64,000 bases of DNA from Fistularia commersonii (taxonomy: Eukaryota > Chordata > Actinopteri > Syngnathiformes > Fistulariidae). Positions 1-12,750 of this stretch are shown here, in pieces; the stretch's first letter is position 1; each line of letters begins with the position of its first letter. The DNA lies in the NCBI GenBank assembly GCA_037954325.1, contig JBBMNZ010000007.1, positions 7,249,001-7,313,000 on the forward strand, written 5' to 3'. The notes beneath the pieces are model-generated. The model was given only the letters and a program-made list of their open reading frames with translations, ran no database searches and was not told the origin of the DNA. Position numbers and translations under genes: made by a program.

Positions 1-1229
1 GTTGCAACTAGCAGCAAACAACAGCAATACTTGTACTGGTAGCGGCGCAGTAGTAACACCTACGGAGTCCAAGTGGGTGGATGTGAAGGAGAATGAATGA
101 ATGGAAACTTGAACAGATGAATAAAAGAGTAAATGAAAGATAAGTCTATTGAGAGCAGAGCTGGTGTTAAATAATCGAACGGCAGCTGGCGGGAAGATCT
201 GTGGAATCTCTGCTTCACACACTTCCCCGCGTCCGTCAGTCAAGTGAGGCCACTATGAAGCTCACGTAATTCCTGGACTTCTTGTTTATTCCCGTTTTCC
301 CCCTCGGCCCTGTGTGTTTTGTCCCCCGTCTCTCTATGTTGTGTCTCTTCCTGCTTCGTATCCTCTCATATCCTGTTTGAATACCTTCTTTCATCTGGTC
401 ATCACATCTGTGGTGTCAGAATTTCCCTCAGGTTTTGTCCTGATCTTCATACTCAGCCGTCACTGCCTCAGTCCAGCCTTTGCCCGCTTGTCCGCTAGTC
501 CAATAAGATCCACCAATAATCTTGAAACCAGCAGTCAATGAGCTACATCTGCATTATTCGGCGCCACATAGTGCCAAATCCAGATATGCTGCCAAGTGTG
601 TGCAAAATGCATTTGCCATTAATTCAAAAGGCAATTTTTTTGTATATTTGTATCTTTACATGCAATTATCCTAAAACCATAATCCTGCAACTCTATGCAA
701 ATGCAGTTGAATAACACAGCCGCAGTTAAATGTCAAAACACACGTTTTGATCATTATCTTCGGGTAAAAGTGTCTTTCTAAATGATATATTCTTTTCAGT
801 GTTGTTTCAAAGTGACTTTGTAATTTCAAGATGTCAAAATGTACGAGATGTTCAAGGAGTTTAGTTCAGGGAAAACTCACGGCCAAAGAAACGATTCGTG
901 TAGACACATGCCGAGTGTCTGCTGCCAGGCCATTTAGCGAGCGGCGCTCACATGGACACCACGTGCTACAGCGCGATCACCATTGTTTACTACCTCCATT
1001 AGCATTTACGCTACTGTGGGAGACTACCATCAAAATAGTCTTTGCATGATCTTCCTCCGATTGCTTTCCTGTTGACATCTGAGTTCACGGCACAGATCCA
1101 CGATTCTCCATTCCATCTCCAAAGCGTTTGACTCCAGCGAGGGTGAAAACACCATCGGGCTCGAGAAATAACGGGGAATAATCAGCCCTAAAGAGAGCGC
1201 CATCGATGGTGCCACTGCTGCTTAACTAG
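1..1229. other. Noncoding, no feature recognised
   Basis: Unremarkable composition. The open frames are short, lack recognisable domains and show no splice-supported structure. Confidence 0.6.
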
Positions 1230-1740
1230 TCACACATACCGCAGAGCTTTAGGGTGAAAATCCAAACCTTTAGTTACAATCTGGACGTCCATCTCCATGG
1301 GAACGGTGTTTGCGGCAGCTGGAAAAAGGAAAACACGAAACCGTGAAAACAGGCACCGAGGATGCAGTTGAGTGCCAAGCACGTCGGGGTAGAGCGTAGC
1401 AACAAGGGTAGACTCGAGTGTACTCCGTTGTATTTCGACTGACCCCTGGCCCACATTCTCTTGAAATTTACCTGACTTGTAGTTTAAGACTCCAAGCAGC
1501 AGCTGCAACTCATCGTCGGCGCATAAAAACTCATCATTTTTGATGTTGTTGTTCTGGCACAGAGACAGGAAGCAGCTCTACAGGCGCGCCTGCTTTAGTT
1601 CATCACTAAATCACTCCGCCAACTAGTGGACCGACATGTGTACTACAGCCTCTCAGGGGTTTCCCACGGTCTTGCGTGCGCATGGAGATTGTTCCGAAAC
1701 GTCGGCGTCTGCTGCGAAACTAAAAATGAAAACGAACTTT
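1230..1740 (-). mobile_element. Remnant A of an unassigned DNA transposon with a short coding piece
   Basis: On the minus strand, the coding piece around 1520-1440 reads DDELQLLLGVLNYKSGKFQ, followed in another frame by a QSKYN stretch (about 1430). The same type of N-terminal motif appears in the 12.2-kb remnant. About 36 bp at 1672-1707 on the + strand (CATGGAGATTGTT... to GTCGGCGTCT) closely match 12607-12642. In this copy the block lies 5' of the coding piece and inverted; in the other it lies 3' and direct, as expected of a terminal inverted repeat. Frames are broken, so this is a fossil. Confidence 0.5.
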
Positions 1741-3802
1741 GTCGCGCAAACGAGCACTTGGATTTTTTTCCGGATTCACAGTGACGCGCGATAACCATCA
1801 GAGCTTTCACGAAGCATCGGCCCGAAGAAACAAATGATCTAACCCATATGAGTCGGAGGCACGATTGAACCCGACTCCGCTTAGGGCAGCGCAGGGTCCG
1901 CTCTGCTCTAATTTGCAAAAGCTTATCTTGAAATTTAAAACATTAAAACAGGGAGTAAAGCGATAGCAGCGTTTCTCCTCTTTTGCCCTCCCCTTGATGC
2001 CTTCGCTGCCCTGAGCCACTAAATTGTGAGTGAAAGCCGGTGTAACAGTGATCTGACCCACTCCACCCTAATAAAATCCAAATGTTATAAAGCTTTGAAA
2101 AGGGAGGCTTAAACCTGCGGCCTGTCCCATAAGCCTGTTTACAGGTACAGTGACCTGGCGCTAACCTCGGCGTTGTTTGGCAAGGCACCTTAGTTTACCT
2201 CTGGTTTGGGGTCGAGAGGGCCAGAGGAGTCAAAGGTCAGCCTGCTGATTTCATGCTCCAATTTAGACCGTCAAACGGATCACAAGTGAGGACAACCAGA
2301 GGGAAACGCTGGAAAAACATGTTGTTTCTAAGTTTTTTTTCCCCCTCGTACGACTTGTCTACTTGACTGAAAACATCCTGTGACCATAATTGCACATATA
2401 GAGGTCGCTAGCAGTTAACCTAGCAGTCAGACTCGTGCTGAAGCCTGAAAATTAAAGTCTTTCTGTTATTGAGAGGAGACAATCTGACCCGCTATTTCAT
2501 TACGGACGGATTTATCGGAATCTGCCTCGAGAAGTTCCAAGTGAAGTAATTTGATTTGCCCTCAAAACTCAGACCGGTTGTATATAAACGTGATGGAAAT
2601 GGAAGTCGATGTTTCTCTGTTCTACTTTACTGAAATCCCAAGGATGCATTTCAGATAGTCTTTGACAATCTAATGGGGAAAATTGTAGATGAAGGAAATG
2701 TAAAAAATTACATTTGACTTTGAAAACATACCAATGAAGGCTCAGCAGTCCATTCATTGGGTAAACAAATGATCGAAACGCCACTTGGACCGAAATCAAG
2801 ACGAAAAGAGCAGCGCAGAAAGAATTAATTTGATTCTGATCAAAGACTTTGTGAGGCAAACCGCCCGGACGCATACGGCCTCCCAGATCGGTCCACCGCG
2901 GACACTTCCTGTCGGGCCACTCCTCTCCACTTAGTTGTTGGGAGTCTGGCAATGCTGCAAAGAAACCTGTTAGGTGGCGGAGCCGGTGGATTCGATGTTA
3001 TCGAAAGTCCTGGTCTGTCAGGGTCGGGGGGGTGGGTTGTCTGGAACGTTGGCCGCGGCCCTCTGTCTAATGACCCTCTGCTGGTTGGTAATTGTTGCTT
3101 TGGCTCAAGCTCAAGTCTTTGTGCTTTCCAGGACCCGGTAGTCACGATCAAAGTTGTTCTTAAACGGCAATACCTTAATCCCCTTTATAATAAACAAGCC
3201 TCGCTGACAAGAGCCGCTCCGATTTCACCCAGGATTAAAGCAGCTCTCCGGAGGTTGAGCTTCATTGATATGTTATATTTTACCTTTAGCCATCAGGAAA
3301 ATTGGATTTAAGGATCAGTTATCAAGTCTCAGATGGATATCAGCCATGCTGGCACTGGAAAGGAGCCTCGATTGGCCGTGGAATGTCTAGGATTCCTTGT
3401 TTTTTCTGGCAAGATGAATAGCCCAAGTCACAGTAATATCGCCCAAGTTAAAGATCGAGTCGATTCGACTGGAAACTTCAACAAGCCATGCAACCATTCC
3501 GGAGATTTTATTGATACCTGTCCGATATGGTAAGGTCAAGCAAGACCAGGCCTTGGGCAGCAGAGTGAAGTTACCACTCAAGGCCGGATAAAGTAGCATC
3601 GACTACTAAAATTAGGGGACAGCGGTGTAATGCGTTGACGTGAGCGAGCAGTTGTTGTCACCTTCCCGCTTCCTACCCAGGAACCCTCGGCATCTACAGT
3701 GACCAGGCATCCGTGATATTTCTGTGGCATCGTCGGTCCCACTGAGCAGCTCTAACAAGATGGTGAAGGGCTTTTAGCAGCCAGACAGGTGGTTTGAAAT
3801 GA
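1741..3802. other. Noncoding, no feature recognised
   Basis: No recognisable repeat ends or coding homology. The frames near 2569-3311 have no family signature and overlap on opposite strands. Confidence 0.6.
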
Positions 3803-3843
3803 ATAGCAGTTAGCAGTTAGCAGTTAGCAGTTAGCAGTTAGCA
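3803..3843. repeat. Short tandem repeat, 7-bp unit TTAGCAG
   Basis: About six head-to-tail copies of TTAGCAG. The unit differs from the vertebrate telomere repeat TTAGGG. Confidence 0.9.
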
Positions 3844-4201
3844 ATTTGAGCTCCCATTCTGTCATGTGGGAACTTTGAATATAGAGCAAGTGGGGTACGA
3901 GAATAAAGGTTATCATTAATGAACCAGAAAGGATATAGAAGAATAACATCTTCCGCTGGATGTTTACTCATAGCGATGAAATTGAAACTGTTGTTCCTAG
4001 AAATAGGCAATTAAAAATGCGATTAATCCAATAAACCTCATAAAATATTGGATTAATTGCAACTGAGATTAGCTTTAGACCTCCGTGTTTGACCAGCTTC
4101 AACCTCTTTATCCCTGCATGGCCGATATGATCTAGATATGACTTGGGCAGAAAATGGGCTAAAATAGCCCATAAACATATAGCGATATACAGATATGACA
4201 A

Positions 4202-4262
4202 TAATAATAACAATCATCAATGCATTATAAAGCGCTATGCATCAAAGTGCTCTACAAACAAG
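4202..4262. repeat. Dispersed-repeat end with AAT-type tail and 'ATAAAGCGCT' signature
   Basis: AATAATAATAAC is followed by TTATAAAGCGCTATGCATCAAAGTGCTCTACA, the common fish retroelement 3'-end pattern also seen at 15284-15350. Only a short stub is recognisable. Confidence 0.4.
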
Positions 4263-4452
4263 AAATATACACAAATATAGCTAAAATTATAGACATAGAT
4301 GTAGATATTTGTAGAGATATATAGATACATGATGGGACATTAGTGGACAAAGAACACCTTTTTTACACTCACACAGTCCACCAGTTTCCACTTGCTTAAA
4401 CTAATAGACACTCTGAGTGAATTATGTGGTAATTAAATTACTTATTGATATG

Positions 4453-5210
4453 ATTTGTTGAGCAGTAACATATAAAAGTAGTGTGAATTGTTGAACTTTT
4501 ACATCAGGTAGTATGAGTTATTGTAAAGTAATTTGTAATTGTGGGTTGAATTATTGTACCGTAACATGTTAAGGTAGTATCATTATTGGACTTTAACAAA
4601 TGTAGTATTTAAGAAGTATGAATAATTGTGCTGTAATATGTGAAATGGTATGAATGAGTACATTGCTAACATTTAAAAGTGCCATATTTTCTGGACTATT
4701 GGCACAAATAAAAATAAAGAACTGTGTACATATATAGGCAGCCTATAAGTTGCAAGTGTCCACATCATAACATGAGATATTTACACAGATTTTTTTTTTA
4801 AACTCTTAATTAAATACATACCAGTACCATCCACAAATACAGTATGTACTGGAAAAGCTTTTCCAAATGATAAAAAAGATTACTAATAAATAACAAGGAA
4901 AAGCACATCCCCAAAAAAGCACATCCAGTACGTATTTGTGGATGCTACCAGTACATATTTAATAAAAATTAAAAGAAATGTTTCCGTGTAACATCTTTCT
5001 GTGCAGATATCTCACGTTACAACGTGAACACCTGCAGCTTATAGACAAGTGCGGCTTCTATTTGTACACATATATTTATTTACTTATTTTTAGCCGGTGC
5101 AGCTTATATTCAGGTGTGTCAACGGTCCGGAAATTACGCCGATAGAAAAATATTGTGCTGTAGCATAAAAGTAGTGCGAATCATTGTACCGTAACAGAAT
5201 TCATCAGGCG
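4453..5210. repeat. Degenerate minisatellite (about 35-60 bp units) split by a MITE
   Basis: Units of the form GTAACATATAAAAGTAGTGTG...ATTGTAC recur with heavy drift at about 4468, 4500, 4560, 4595 and 4630, and once more at 5150-5190 beyond the inserted miniature element. AT-rich. No coding content. Confidence 0.5.
4680..5140. mobile_element. Degenerate miniature inverted-repeat element (MITE)
   Basis: The left end GCCATATTTTCTGGAC and right end GTCCGGAAATTACGCC are inverted relative to each other with mismatches. Phrases such as TATAGGCAGCCTATAAGTTGC and GTGCAGCTTATATTCAGG are typical of a very common fish miniature DNA element. An internal inverted repeat pairs 4809-4853 with 4924-4963. 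Superfamily not resolved. Confidence 0.6.
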
Positions 5211-8200
5211 GTTTTTCGTCCTTATGTTTGAATTTTCCTCGTCTCTAATCGGGGCCACTGGCATAAAAAAAAATCCAAATCAAAAAAGAAAGAGAAAAAG
5301 GGGAACGGTTTTCAGCGCTCCGGAAAGAGCTTGCGCATCGTCTCGGTCGTCGTCGCAGAAAAAGCCGAGTGCTCGGAACACGCTCGGCACAAGTTGAGTC
5401 ATTCCGGCCGCTGCGTCTTTTTCCGTGTCTGGTGTTTGTCGACTTCTCAACGCGGCAGGCCTGACATCGGCGTCACCATTAAATAGCGGGTTGTTATTGG
5501 ACCGGAACAAACAAACACAAGCATCTTTCACAGCGGTCATTTTCCACAAAGTGTCGCCTGTAGATGCTCGATCCGGCCGTGAGTTTTAAGTCCTCGGTTT
5601 AGGTTCGGTCGATCTCGTGAGTTCTGTCACGGCCATCATCGCCGCAGGACAAAAGGCGTGAACAGCGAGCTCTTTATTATATTTTGGTGTTTAAGCTCTT
5701 ATGATTTATTATCCAGCTGCCCTGGAATATGCTCCAACTTGGCAGGGGTTCCTGCGGAGGATTAGCAGCAGCCATAGCTAACAGGCAATTGAATATTTAT
5801 ATACTGGCAGAGCGGTGGCGAACAATCCCCCTTTTGAGAGTCAGCAGTGCGAGCTGTGAAATCTCTCTATTTATGCGCTTGTTTACACGACTCGCGGAAT
5901 ATTTTCACGGTGAGTGAACACAAATTCCGTCGCAACGGTGACCCGGCGCCCGGGTTAAGCGACGGGACGAGTGAGACGATCCGTTGTTTGTCGTAAGGGT
6001 GGTCCCTTTCTCCCTGCCCGAGTGGCTTCTTCCGTCGTGTCCGGCGTGACGTTTGCCCCCGGACGCACAAGAGAGCCCCGGTGGACGTCCCTAACCTGAA
6101 GGTGAGCGCATTAATTCTGCCCCCAGCTAATCTGTGTGCCACAGAGAATAGGGAAGGATTAAGACTTTAACCCCTTTGGAGAAGAGAAGTCCAAACGCGG
6201 AGCGGAGAGGGCCCTCGGCCAGAGCCTCGCTGCTGGAGATTCATTGTTCCATCCCGAAGGCCAGCTGTCAGTGTCCTTGGGATGATGAGATGAATGAGGA
6301 GCCCTTTGAGCTGCACGTCTGCTCTCTCTGTTTACCAAGGGGCCTCTGGATGTATAAATCATGACTTTGGGGGCAGAGCGAGGCTCGAGTCTGGAAAAGA
6401 AAACGCTGTCCTAATGCTCGGACTGATTACTTGTTTGGATAACAATTAGCTGCAACAGCAATAACGTGACCCGAAAAGCCTTTTTAACACGGGGGTGTCC
6501 CGAGCGCACTATAAATGCCAAAAAAGGCGGTTTCGAGATTAACGCAATCGAGTACGTGGCTCTTTGATGAACAAAAGTGGAAAGTTCAAGAACGGCTTCC
6601 AAGCGACGGACAAACTCGTCGTAGATCTCGCTTTGTCTAAAACAAAGATTTCGGATTTGATGGACGACCCCGGTTATTCCATCGCCTCGCGACTTTGAAA
6701 AGGTCACCAGATGGGAGGTACGTGCGCCTTCTCGACAAACTCACATTATTCCGGGACTTGAGAAAAGCATCGGGGTGATGATAGAGAGGACCTGACCATA
6801 ACTGTCCCGCTAGCGGTTGCGGTTGACTTGTGGTTACCCGGATAAACAGGCAGGCAGAGGCAGGACGAGGTCAACGTGGTAACCGGTGACGTACCAGCAT
6901 GACTTATGAGGAGCTGAGAGGATCCGCCTAATCTCCAACCGTAGGTGGTCTGGTCCTCACACCTGCCCCCCTGGATCCGAAGCCTACCAGGCGCACACCT
7001 GCGCCACAAGCCCCGTCCCTCACTTGGCGGCTTTCCACCGGCTGTGGGATGAGGTAGGTATCTGCGGGGGCGGCGGTGAGTGATCGGCGATCATAAATCC
7101 GAGCGTGAGGTCACCGGGCTGGATCAGCTGCAGCGACAAGAGGTCTGTCAGCGAACCGGTGAGGCTAACAATGTAGTGTTTTGCTTCGGCGATGTGAAAA
7201 TAGCGGCGGCGTCTCACCCCGCCTCCCACGTTCTTCTCTCAGGCGCCTTCGTCGCTCAGCCACCCGAGACCCCGACGCTACACCCGCCTGACTCTTTAAC
7301 CGTCACCCCTCGCGGGCTGATGTTCTGACGAAGAGCAACGAAAGAAGGCTCCCGCGAACAGATGTCACCTGAAATCCCTCGCGTGAGCCCTCGCGGTCAC
7401 CCCGCAACCACCCGAGGCCGTCGGAAAGCTGACGGCTTGTCTGGGACGGTGGCTCGCGGCAACGGGAGTGTCCGATTCATGGTGTTGACTCAGCTCCAGA
7501 TGAGTGACGGCGGGCGGGAGGAACCGGCGTCTCAGACCAGCTGCGGATGATTCTCGTCCCGCCCGGGCGTCGGCTTCGCCGTCAACGGCTCCCGGGAAAC
7601 GGAGACGCTCATTGTCTTTTTTTCAAGTGACGGGACTCGAGTGAGATGAGCAAAACCTTCCACTCGGAGGATCTTTCAACCATCGGTGAATCATCCGCTG
7701 GAGGGGGGCGGGGTTATCTTCTGTCGAGCTATCTGGGAGAAGCTATAACTTTTAGCTATTAATCATGAAAATAAAACCACTTCCTTGCCCACATGCAGTC
7801 CCCTACACACATTTCACCGGAAAGCACCTTGGGGGGCGGGGAGGGGGTAATGTGGTGGCATATCTTCTGCACGGATGACCATGGTAGCCCCCTCCCGGCC
7901 CCCCCGAATGCCCGCCCGCTGTTTCCAGTGCAAGTGCTCTCCATTTGTCTCCGTGGATCAAGTGTCCCAGTGGCTTCCGTGTTGATCGGCAAGGCCTCCT
8001 TATAAGGTCTGAGCGGAGGGCGCAAAGCTTCGAGGGAACGCTACCGGCCCTTTCCCTTTATTTACACAGACTCCACGTGCACACAACCGTGCAAAACCCC
8101 ACACCGCTCGACTTTCTCCATTCATCCGAGAACCATCTTTATCATCAGACGGGACTCGGCGCTGCAAAATTTGGTCCTCGGTTGTACGCCGACGTATTCG

Positions 8201-10149
8201 GTGCCTCTCGGTCGCGGCCCGGATCAATCTTTACTCCGAGGGCAGTGAGTTCCTCGCATGCTTCCTCAAACAGGAAATTCCTGCCCTCGAAGACTGTAAA
8301 ACTGAATCTTGGGGGTTAATCTGTCTGGAAAAGTGGTGAAATGACTTTTTTTTCAGCGGCGTTTCAGACATGTGAACGCTCGACTGAGCACGCATTCAGA
8401 AACGGTCCGATGCGAACAGGACCCGCATTCAGACCGGCGGCTCCCGTAAAGCCGGGCCTCGTATATTTACACGGCGCTTCGCACACAAGCCGGAGCCTCA
8501 AAACATCTACTGAGTGGAGAAGAAGATGCAAATTTGGCCGAGGGTCATGGAAACATCCATTAAAAATAAAGCTAAAAGGGCATTTCGTTACCCAGTGTTG
8601 ATATCTCAGCAGAGACGGTGGCTTCATTCGGGACCGATTCCACATCGAACCTGAGATGTTTGGCATTGACGTGACGTCTCCGCGGTCTCCAAAAAACCTA
8701 GGAAGTCTTCAACATTGTTCTCGCGTCTCTTCTTCTCACCACAGCTGCTATTGATTTTCTCCCTCCCGCTCTCTCTCTCTCTCTTGTTTTATTCCAGCTG
8801 CCCGGTCCTGTTCCAGATCGGCTACAGGCAGTTAACGCAGTCAAAGCCGACGCACGCCTCTTCATTAGCGGACCGCTAATGGAACTCGGGGTAACGGGGT
8901 TGCGGGACTTTGCCGGCTCTCCGACCCCGATTTATCCCCGGCTCCGTTCCAGCGGCCAATTAAAAAAAATGATGTATGGGTCCGCGTCCAGACGAGCGGC
9001 GGCTCTCAGGAAACGTACAGCTGCCACGCTAACAACGCGTTCATTTAGTTTTTCGACCGCGGATCGGCCGGAGTTTAACCGCCGCCGTGTCCGACGGAAA
9101 AAAAAAGTGTGTTTGCGTTGGGTTTCGTGTCAGTCGTCTTCCTCTCATTGGCTGTTTGTATCGAGTTCCCGACTTGTGTCGGTTTTCGCCTGTACAAAGT
9201 ATTATCAAGCAGAGACATTGCAGTCGGGCTGGCCAAAAAAAAGTCACCGCACTAGTTCCGATTTTGGAAGCAAAGATTGCGCCCCGTACGCACTCGCTTC
9301 GTTTGTCACGGCTACATTAAATCACCAGAGGAAATTAAATTCTCAATGGTTAAACTTATCATGATATCGCAATGTCGGGATAGCAAGCTGACGTTTTGCG
9401 GGTTAACCGTGTTTCTGAGAGACTTGCAGCGGGAAGTCATCTTAAGTAAGAAAAAAAAAAAAAAATTAAATCCCAACACGAATTCCGCCTCGCTTAAAGT
9501 CCTGGAAATTTCCGATTCCCCCGCAGACCACCCTCCCCCTCCAAGAAGTGTTCATGTTATCACCTGGTCGCTGCGATTGCAAATTCGATCAGTACCTTTC
9601 CCCCCTCTCTGGTCGAAAGAGAAAAATGGGTTAAAGTAATGAGAAAGCAAAGAAAGGACGTGAGTGAATAAGAAAAACATTTACTTTGTAATGAAAACTA
9701 TTCCAAAGAAATTGCATTGAAAGGAAATTGTGAGCATATTCCGCACTTTTATCGTTTTTAGCATTTTTTAGCAATTTTTCCGCGCAAATGGAGATCCTTT
9801 TCTACATTTCCTACCGGTATTCTTGTGGCAAATGCCACATTTTTGTGCAGAATGATTTCTGTTGCAACTCCGACGCGCTTGGCGTGTTGTGGTTTTACCT
9901 TCAGAAACCCTTTTCATTTCACGTAGCGCCTGCTTTCTCTGTTTTTTTCTGCTCAATAACCCGTATGTGTCTATTTCTCAGTTTTTCTGCAAGCTTGAAC
10001 TGGAATGTTCACCTTGACTCGTTTTATCCTGTACATTTCTCATACAGTTGATTAGGGATCCCCCTCCAACTCTAAACCTGCCGGCGCAAAAAAAGCGCAG
10101 TCGCGGGACTTCGAGTGTTAAGGTAAGCCGCGCGTGTGATTCATTTTGA

Positions 10150-10245
10150 TGACGTCAACCTTGGACGCCGCTATCATTTAGCAATTTTTGCGTGCATATA
10201 AACCTCCACCGGCACCCCCCCTGCCTGCCAGCGTGACTCACGACT
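10150..10245 (+). promoter_or_regulatory. CRE, TATA-like and AP-1 motif cluster
   Basis: TGACGTCA (10150-10157), GCATATAAACC (about 10194) and TGACTCA (about 10233) lie within 100 bp. No exon or reading frame of note follows, so this may be a distal enhancer or chance. Confidence 0.15.
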
Positions 10246-10796
10246 GTGGGTGAGACAAACATGTTGGAGATAGCAAGTATAAATGGTTGCACGCGTGCTT
10301 GCAGGACTTCGCCGAGGTCTTGAAACTTAGGACAGTGTCAAAGGTCACGCTCGGGGTCGGGGTCGGACATCCATTTATGTTGGCTGGGGTTAACGTAAGG
10401 GGCAAGGAAAAGCATGCGTATGATTGGATGTCAGTGGCTGGTCCACACGAGAGTTGTAACTCTCCTCTTCGAGTCGGGAAACTTCTGAATGTCCTTGCGT
10501 TTTCATCTCCTGCGCTGTGTGCTTGTGCTTACGGAGCACATTTGAAAACCAAGACACGACCCCTCCCCGACGACCCCGGTTCCCGGCTCCTCCGCTTCGG
10601 GGATAACCAGAAAAACATCGACATCTTAACCAAATCAGCGAAGCGGATAAACATATTCATGTCCCAGAGGTCAATTATCATGGCCGGGATGTTTGTCTGC
10701 ATAGCGGAGACTTAGCCTGGCTACAGAGCGACAGGTCTCAGACATGCAGTTATACAGATAATGAGGGAGTGGAGCCAGACAGGGGACAATCAGACC

Positions 10797-10818
10797 TGTG
10801 TGTGTGTGTGTGTGTGTG
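10797..10818. repeat. (TG)n microsatellite
   Basis: Uninterrupted TG dinucleotides, about 11 units. Confidence 0.95.
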
Positions 10819-12199
10819 CGCAAATGTCCGTAAAAATGTGCGAACACATGGGCACCAACAGTCCTTGCTGTGTCAATTGGCTGTCAAGGCTGGCGTGTAG
10901 GATCCGCTGCAAAGAAACAGCAGGATGCCGCCTCCCCCCAACAACCGGCACGCCGACGCTACACAGAAGCTCCGAACGCTCCACCTCTGATGCGTTTCTT
11001 CTTAAAAACATACCAAATAGACAAATAGATCCAATAAGACACCCGCGAGCTGTTTTCCCGCAGAAATAACACTTTTCTCCGAGTCGCGGATTTACGAGGG
11101 GCGAGTTTACAAGCCCCCTCGCCCGTGCTTTCGATTCATTAATGCGGGGTAAACCTGTTGGAAAAAAAAAAATGCACTTATGTTTCTTTGTATGTCAGCT
11201 AGCTAGTTAAATCGGCCAGGCCGGGAGTCTGGCCCCGGGGCAGTTTGGGTAATTACTGGCGACTCACGAAGGACAAATGGAATGTTTACCCCGGGGTGGG
11301 CAGGCAGTACGAGAGAGCTCTTCAACAAAAAAAAAAAAAAAAAAAGGCTCAACAAGATTTGCAGTGGCCCCCTTTCTTGTCGTACCGTCTCTCTTTAAAA
11401 GGTAATTAGCCCCTCAACGTAACTCGGGTTAAAAGCGCCGCTCCGCCGAGAGTGCACCTCTTATTTGGGCGCCATAAAACCGAGTTTTCGAGCTGCGTTT
11501 TCGAGATGTAATAAATAACATTCCCTCGCTTGGCTTTGAATAACGGCGACCAGACTCTGCTGTCGAATATCCCGAACGGGTTGGTTTTTCTGGAATAATA
11601 GGCTGTAAATTATTTGTTGTCCGGGAGGCAGGACACGAGCAAACACTCGGGCCATAAACAGCTTTGTTTGACAATCCCGCCTATTCTCAATGTAAACCTC
11701 GCAAATCAACTCGCCGGGTATGATGCTCAAACACAACTGTCAGCTGCGGTGGCTGCCGCCTGGCCCCGGGGCTCTTGACCCTTGGCCTTCTTGGCACAAA
11801 GTTCACAAAGTGGTGAACCTCGCGGTTCGGAGGGCAAACCCTTCCCCGATTGGTTGAGAACAGGCAGACGCCTCGAGGGCAAAGGGGAGACGTCAGCTTC
11901 TGTGCCCACGACTTCGACTTTGAGCGTGTAGCCGTTGTGATTTTGGAATAACTGAACTCGGGGTCAGTCTTTTCCCTTGTGTCTGCAAAAAGGGCCGCAT
12001 CCAGGCCGCGATGGTAGTCGTTAAAATGCGAAACTTTGGTTTTATCGCGGCCGCCCGGAAACAACGGAGAAATTGCGGTCCCCGAGCCAGGCCAGCAGTT
12101 GGAACTGTGATTTTGTGATGAACTAAAACACGTGTATGCGAAGAGGCGATTTCTGTCTTTGCGCCATAACAAACATATTCGTACGAAAGCAAGTGTAAA

Positions 12200-12750
12200 C
12201 ATCTGGAATGACGAACTATCGAGTATTTGTATGGCCCAATAATGAGGTGCGGTTGTTGCTCGGAGTGACCCTGAACTACAAGGAGGGTAAGTCCATGTAC
12301 TCTGGAGTACAGATGCTCCAAAGTACTCCGAAGTACTCTGGAGTACTTTGGAGCAACTGTAGAGTCCACTATCGTTGTGAAGGTCTAGTCAACCCACGTG
12401 GAATGGCAACTGACTGCGACTTTAGTACACTTCAGTACACTTGTCTGTTTTTCAGAGTGATGCCTTGTTCCCGTCTCCATGGAGACACAGACGTTAACAT
12501 TGTTCAGCTCTGGAGACCATCACAACAATGGCGCAGTGACAGAAGGCGTCATCGGCTACTGGCCTGGCACGTGTAGTACCGTGTTCCTGGTGCTTCCTGC
12601 GGTCTGGTGTGCATGGAGATTGTTTTCAAAACGTCGCCGTCTGGAACTGTTTGAAGACGGTGACCGTTGCCATGTCAACGGGGCCCTGACTCACACTTTG
12701 TGCTCCGGAGAGGGTCACAGGTAGGATTGCTGAGGCTTAACCCTGAGAGC
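12200..12750 (+). mobile_element. Remnant B of the same unassigned DNA transposon
   Basis: An ATG at 12208 opens a frame with NNEVRLLLGVTLNYKEGKS, sharing the LLLGV..NYK.GK pattern with the remnant near 1.5 kb. Downstream are CGTCTCCATGG (12472-12482) and the CATGGAGATTGTT block (about 12610), both with counterparts in the first remnant. A perfect 16-bp hairpin (12314-12355) interrupts the coding piece. I recognise the motif as a recurrent fish mobile-element protein start but cannot name the superfamily safely. Confidence 0.5.

Larger units (their letters stand above)
5211..12199. other. Noncoding, partly GC-rich stretch without a recognised gene
   Basis: CpG-containing blocks (about 5300-7560) alternate with AT-rich DNA. 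Homopolymer A runs occur at 9451-9466, 11161-11171 and 11328-11344. Frames up to about 170 codons have no domain signature. Apart from the motif cluster at 10.15 kb and a TG run at 10.8 kb I see nothing. Confidence 0.55.

Noticed and set aside
3803..3843. Interstitial telomere repeat
   Set aside because: The unit is TTAGCAG, seven bases, not TTAGGG.
4453..5210. CRISPR-like spaced repeats
   Set aside because: Units drift strongly, spacers are not unique sequences of constant length, and the genome is vertebrate.
11687..12369. Minus-strand frames of about 160-170 codons
   Set aside because: No recognisable domain, overlapping frames on the same strand, and the left part of a transposon remnant on the other strand.
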